From TMED8 sp964468005 (GTDB taxonomy: Bacteria > Pseudomonadota > Alphaproteobacteria > Rhodospirillales > Casp-alpha2): DNA of 7,930 bases. The stretch lies in contig CAYXUT010000144.1 of the NCBI GenBank assembly GCA_964468005.1, positions 1-7,930 on the forward strand, in the 5' to 3' direction. Shown here piece by piece: positions 5,405-7,930 of the stretch (within the stretch, counting starts at the first letter, position 1; each line of letters begins with the position of its first letter). The notes beneath the pieces were generated by a model. That model searched no databases. It was not told the origin of the DNA and worked only from the letters and a program-made list of their open reading frames with translations. Made by a program: the position numbers and the translations under genes.

Positions 5405-7597
5405 CTAGGCGGCACCTCGGAACTCGTAGGACTCCAGCATCTTCCACATAACGATGGGAACATCTTTGATGACGGCGCCCGGAATTTCATAAAAACGGCT
5501 AGTCTCTGCGGTCCGGTAGCACCTGTCGCCCGACATGCCGAACAATACCTGCTCTTCGGCGAAGAAACTGCGCGGGCGAATGGCGCTATTACCACCGTTT
5601 TTCAATACCTGGTCGATACAGCCGGATTCGACTAAGTAAATCGCGTCCTTCGGTAGTTTATCGAGTTCCACACCGGCATCGAATTCGTGTGCCGTCATGG
5701 CATCAGAAATTCGGTTCAATACTGGCGGCGACACTGTCTCGCCGAACAACCAGGATCGCTCAAGGATCTCGCGGCGCTTTGCCCGCTGATTAATGAGGTC
5801 ACTCAGGTTATTCTTATTAATCACTTCCTTGTAGGCCGGTGCGGTGATGCGCAACGCACGGACAAAGTTCACGGTCCTATAGGCCGAGGTCGCGGGAAGA
5901 CCGTGGATACCGGTGTATTCACCAATCAGCCCGCCCGCCGAAATGATGTTGTAGACGTCGTCTTCGGCGCGGATTTTCTCCACCGTTCCGGTGACGACCA
6001 GATAGATTTCGTCAGGCACCTTCCCCTTGTGGAGAATAATCTCGCCCGGCTTGAACTCTATGATCGGGTTATTGAGGAGCGTCCGCAGGTGATGACGGTC
6101 CATATCCTGAAAGTAGGACTGTAGAAACTCAAAGGCGAAACGCCTGAGGTTGCCCGATGTATCGGGTATCAACGAATCGACGACGCCAAATGGCGCACTG
6201 GAACCGATTTCCTTTTGCCGGTTGGTTAAGGGCTCGGAACGGTGTGCAAGAACGATCTTGTCGGACTGGTCTTCATTGAAATCCTCGACCTCGCCATGAA
6301 TCATGCCGCCACCGATATCAATCTTCTTCAAATCGACCGGCGTCAGGTAGTTGGTACAAGTCAAATCGAAATCAGCCTGGGACATGCCGGGGGCATTGTC
6401 ATCATCGGTGATCATGCTGCGCATCGTCTCGAACGAGGCAATGTCCGCGAGGTGCGCATAAGTCAGATAGCGGCTCTCCCAAAAGGCTCGAAAGATGAAA
6501 GCGCTGGTCTCTACCGGGTGCGGTGACCAGAAGGGAAGCACCTCGAGACCACGAATATCGTTCCAGGTATCGAACTCGAGGTCCTGAGAATCAAAGTAGT
6601 TGGGAATTTGCTCTTCATCGATGGACAGGAGCGCCGAGAGTTTTTTAAATACCGAGGCGCGCACCAAAGGTGTCGCGAAATACTTGATCCGCCGATCGGT
6701 GCGCAACAGGCTGGTAATACCAGCGAAATGATCGTCGTGGCAGTGGGTGTGGAAAATGCCATCGATCTCGTTGATGCCAATGCCAAGTGTCGTCAAGCTG
6801 TAGGAGATGTTTGGCCCGGCATCGATCAGGAAGATCTTGCCCTGATAAACCAGGATGGAGCCCATACACGGGCGGTTGACGTCCCAGCCGTCACCCTGTC
6901 CCGAATGGATGATGGAGAAGTAATCGCGGGGGATCCGCTGAAATCCAAGCGGGTAGGCGGACCGGTCGTTGCGCCCGCGTTTTACCGTCATGTCGATAGT
7001 TACCTGTTCATCGCCATAGGAAATGACGAAGACATTAGTCTGGGTTCGCTTGATAGTGACGCCATTTCGAATCTCTGTCGTTTCGTTACCCACCACCCGA
7101 TGGTCGAGCAGTTCCTCCGTCGGCAGGATACGACCAAAGGCGAACTTTAGCTTTTGGCGCATGATCATCTTGGCGCGCTCAGGCGTCTCGCCGGCGGCGA
7201 TGATCTCTTCGGTCGACGCCAGGCCGTAGTTGCCCCTGTAGATGTATTCCATCTGCGCATCGATCTGGTCCTGGGCACCAACCAAAAGAGGCTTCATGCC
7301 GGTATTGTTGGGGTGGCCCGGGACCAGCATTCCCTGGCGGTAGAACATCTGCAGAACTGGGAACTCGGATAGGTTACAAAATTTTCCGTTTTGTAGCGCC
7401 ACATCAGACAGCAGGATAGCATTGGGGCCGGTCTCGAAAGTGACACCGTCCTTTTCTGTCGGCACTATCAAGCGAAGCCGCATCAAATGCTTGGTCGCAT
7501 CCTCTGGGCAGCCGCAGAGCAGGTAAAGTTCCGCATCTGGAATTGCCACCCAATAGACGCCCTTTATGACTTCTATATGTTTTATTTTTTTCACCAT
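5405..7597 (-). CDS. MBL-fold hydrolase with tandem cyclic-nucleotide-binding-like domains
   Basis: This 730-residue protein has no signal peptide or membrane segment and is probably cytoplasmic. Residues 1 to about 220 form a region I cannot assign, with a CGCP motif (28-31). Residues about 225-460 look like a metallo-beta-lactamase core: a strand ending LIDAGPN (257-263), the metal motif HTHCHDDH (283-290, containing HxHxDH), a candidate third His in SPHPVETS (358-365), Asp385 in YAHLADI and His434 in GGGMIHGE. Residues about 487-595 and 615-715 resemble two CAP-effector (cyclic-nucleotide-binding) beta-barrels, for example FKPGEIILHKGKVPDEIYLV (515-534). The first has GE (559-560) but lacks a clear cassette Arg; the second has AEEQVLFG and RTAE. 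Start: ATG preceded by AGAAAG about 5 bases upstream. The frame is intact and converges on the tarD-like remnant. A hydrolase gated by, or acting on, a small nucleotide or redox ligand is plausible; substrate unknown. Confidence 0.85.
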   Translation of the reverse strand: MVKKIKHIEVIKGVYWVAIPDAELYLLCGCPEDATKHLMRLRLIVPTEKDGVTFETGPNAILLSDVALQNGKFCNLSEFPVLQMFYRQGMLVPGHPNNTGMKPLLVGAQDQIDAQMEYIYRGNYGLASTEEIIAAGETPERAKMIMRQKLKFAFGRILPTEELLDHRVVGNETTEIRNGVTIKRTQTNVFVISYGDEQVTIDMTVKRGRNDRSAYPLGFQRIPRDYFSIIHSGQGDGWDVNRPCMGSILVYQGKIFLIDAGPNISYSLTTLGIGINEIDGIFHTHCHDDHFAGITSLLRTDRRIKYFATPLVRASVFKKLSALLSIDEEQIPNYFDSQDLEFDTWNDIRGLEVLPFWSPHPVETSAFIFRAFWESRYLTYAHLADIASFETMRSMITDDDNAPGMSQADFDLTCTNYLTPVDLKKIDIGGGMIHGEVEDFNEDQSDKIVLAHRSEPLTNRQKEIGSSAPFGVVDSLIPDTSGNLRRFAFEFLQSYFQDMDRHHLRTLLNNPIIEFKPGEIILHKGKVPDEIYLVVTGTVEKIRAEDDVYNIISAGGLIGEYTGIHGLPATSAYRTVNFVRALRITAPAYKEVINKNNLSDLINQRAKRREILERSWLFGETVSPPVLNRISDAMTAHEFDAGVELDKLPKDAIYLVESGCIDQVLKNGGNSAIRPRSFFAEEQVLFGMSGDRCYRTAETSRFYEIPGAVIKDVPIVMWKMLESYEFRGAA

Positions 7598-7657
7598 GAG
7601 AACTTTCTAAAACTTTGATTGCCTGCCCTCTCAATTCGGGAACGATAAAAAGGAATG

Positions 7658-7681
7658 GGTATTAAATACCGTAAGCCTTAC
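7658..7681. repeat. Two abutting perfect inverted repeats, possible operator
   Basis: GGTATT-A-AATACC (7658-7670) is directly followed by GTAAG-C-CTTAC (7671-7681). Each is a perfect dyad around one central base. They lie in the 93-base gap between the small gene's stop and the start of the MBL/CNBD gene, about 60 bases before that start. They could be a regulator binding site. As RNA (minus strand) the first gives a 5-bp hairpin followed, after CATTCC, by five T, which could act as a weak terminator of the small gene. Confidence 0.4.
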
Positions 7682-7690
7682 CGATTCCTG

Positions 7691-7897
7691 TCACGAAGGA
7701 CCGTTGCGCTGCACGCTCTTGAACATGGATTCCCCATAGGCCAAGTCGTTCTTGGAAACATCGCCATCAAAGCTCAGGCGAATATAGCCATTTTCGTTAA
7801 TATGCTGCTCAAACCCAACATCTTTCTGGTTCTGAATTACTATAGCACCCGCGGGGTCATCATCGGCGGTAAACTGGACGGTTACGGATACCTTCAT
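7691..7897 (-). CDS. Small acidic hypothetical protein (68 residues)
   Basis: I do not recognise this protein. It starts MKVSVTVQFTADDD, then PAGAIVIQNQKDVGFEQHI and GYIRLSFDGDVSK. The alternation of hydrophobic and polar residues suggests a small beta-rich fold, and it is acidic overall, with no signal peptide or membrane helix. The ATG is preceded by GAAAG about 7 bases upstream, and an in-frame TGA two codons before the ATG fixes the N-terminus, leaving no longer start. Codon use looks like ordinary bacterial coding sequence. It lies on the same strand as the MBL/CNBD gene, 93 bases upstream, so the two may be co-transcribed. The opposite strand is also open here (7655-7924), with no good start signal, so I favour the minus strand. 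It could be a genuine small gene or the remnant of a longer one. Confidence 0.5.
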   Translation of the reverse strand: MKVSVTVQFTADDDPAGAIVIQNQKDVGFEQHINENGYIRLSFDGDVSKNDLAYGESMFKSVQRNGPS

Positions 7898-7930
7898 AGT
7901 TCAACTTTCATTTGGTTTTTGTGATGGCAC

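Noticed and set aside
7655..7924. Plus-strand open frame of 89 codons opposite the small 68-residue gene
   Set aside because: It overlaps the palindromes, has no good ribosome binding site, and its product is not recognisable. The minus-strand frame has better start signals.
1..7930. Search for insertion sequences, CRISPR arrays and tRNA genes
   Set aside because: No transposase-like protein, no regularly spaced repeats, and no tRNA-like cloverleaf were seen by eye on either strand.

Overview
The window looks like chromosomal DNA of an alphaproteobacterium of moderate GC content, possibly related to Rhodospirillales. This rests on the gene order pdxJ-acpS-lepB-rnc-era, which is typical of alphaproteobacteria, and on the protein sequences (LepB, Era and the large C-terminal gene all have an alphaproteobacterial look). 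No database search was possible, so the taxonomic placement is inference.

Layout. Positions 1-348 (+) hold the decayed 3' end of a gene resembling the HPPD-like C-terminal half of QuiC-type 3-dehydroshikimate dehydratases. A short intergenic stretch follows. Positions 461-4079 (+) are a compact, intact housekeeping operon: pdxJ (vitamin B6), acpS (acyl-carrier-protein activation), lepB (signal peptidase I), rnc (RNase III) and era (ribosome-assembly GTPase). Three of the four junctions are 4-base ATGA overlaps; the exception is acpS-lepB. recO often follows era, but here positions 4104-5265 (+) hold a broken D-tartrate dehydratase-like gene of the enolase superfamily. It has two single-base frameshifts, both in A runs, and has lost two catalytic or metal-binding residues.

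On the opposite strand, converging on that remnant, is an intact 730-residue protein (7597 to 5405). It combines an unassigned N-terminal region, a metallo-beta-lactamase (MBL) hydrolase core and two cyclic-nucleotide-binding-like domains. Upstream of it on the same strand is a small acidic protein of 68 residues (7897 to 7691). Two abutting perfect inverted repeats lie between the two genes.

How it fits together. The essential operon is well preserved, whereas two flanking catabolic genes are eroding. This suggests a lineage losing accessory catabolism, although sequencing error could account for the two frameshifts. The most interesting locus is the MBL/tandem CNBD-like gene with its small upstream partner and palindromic spacer. 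Its architecture suggests a hydrolase controlled by, or acting on, a small signalling ligand, but substrate and ligand are unknown.
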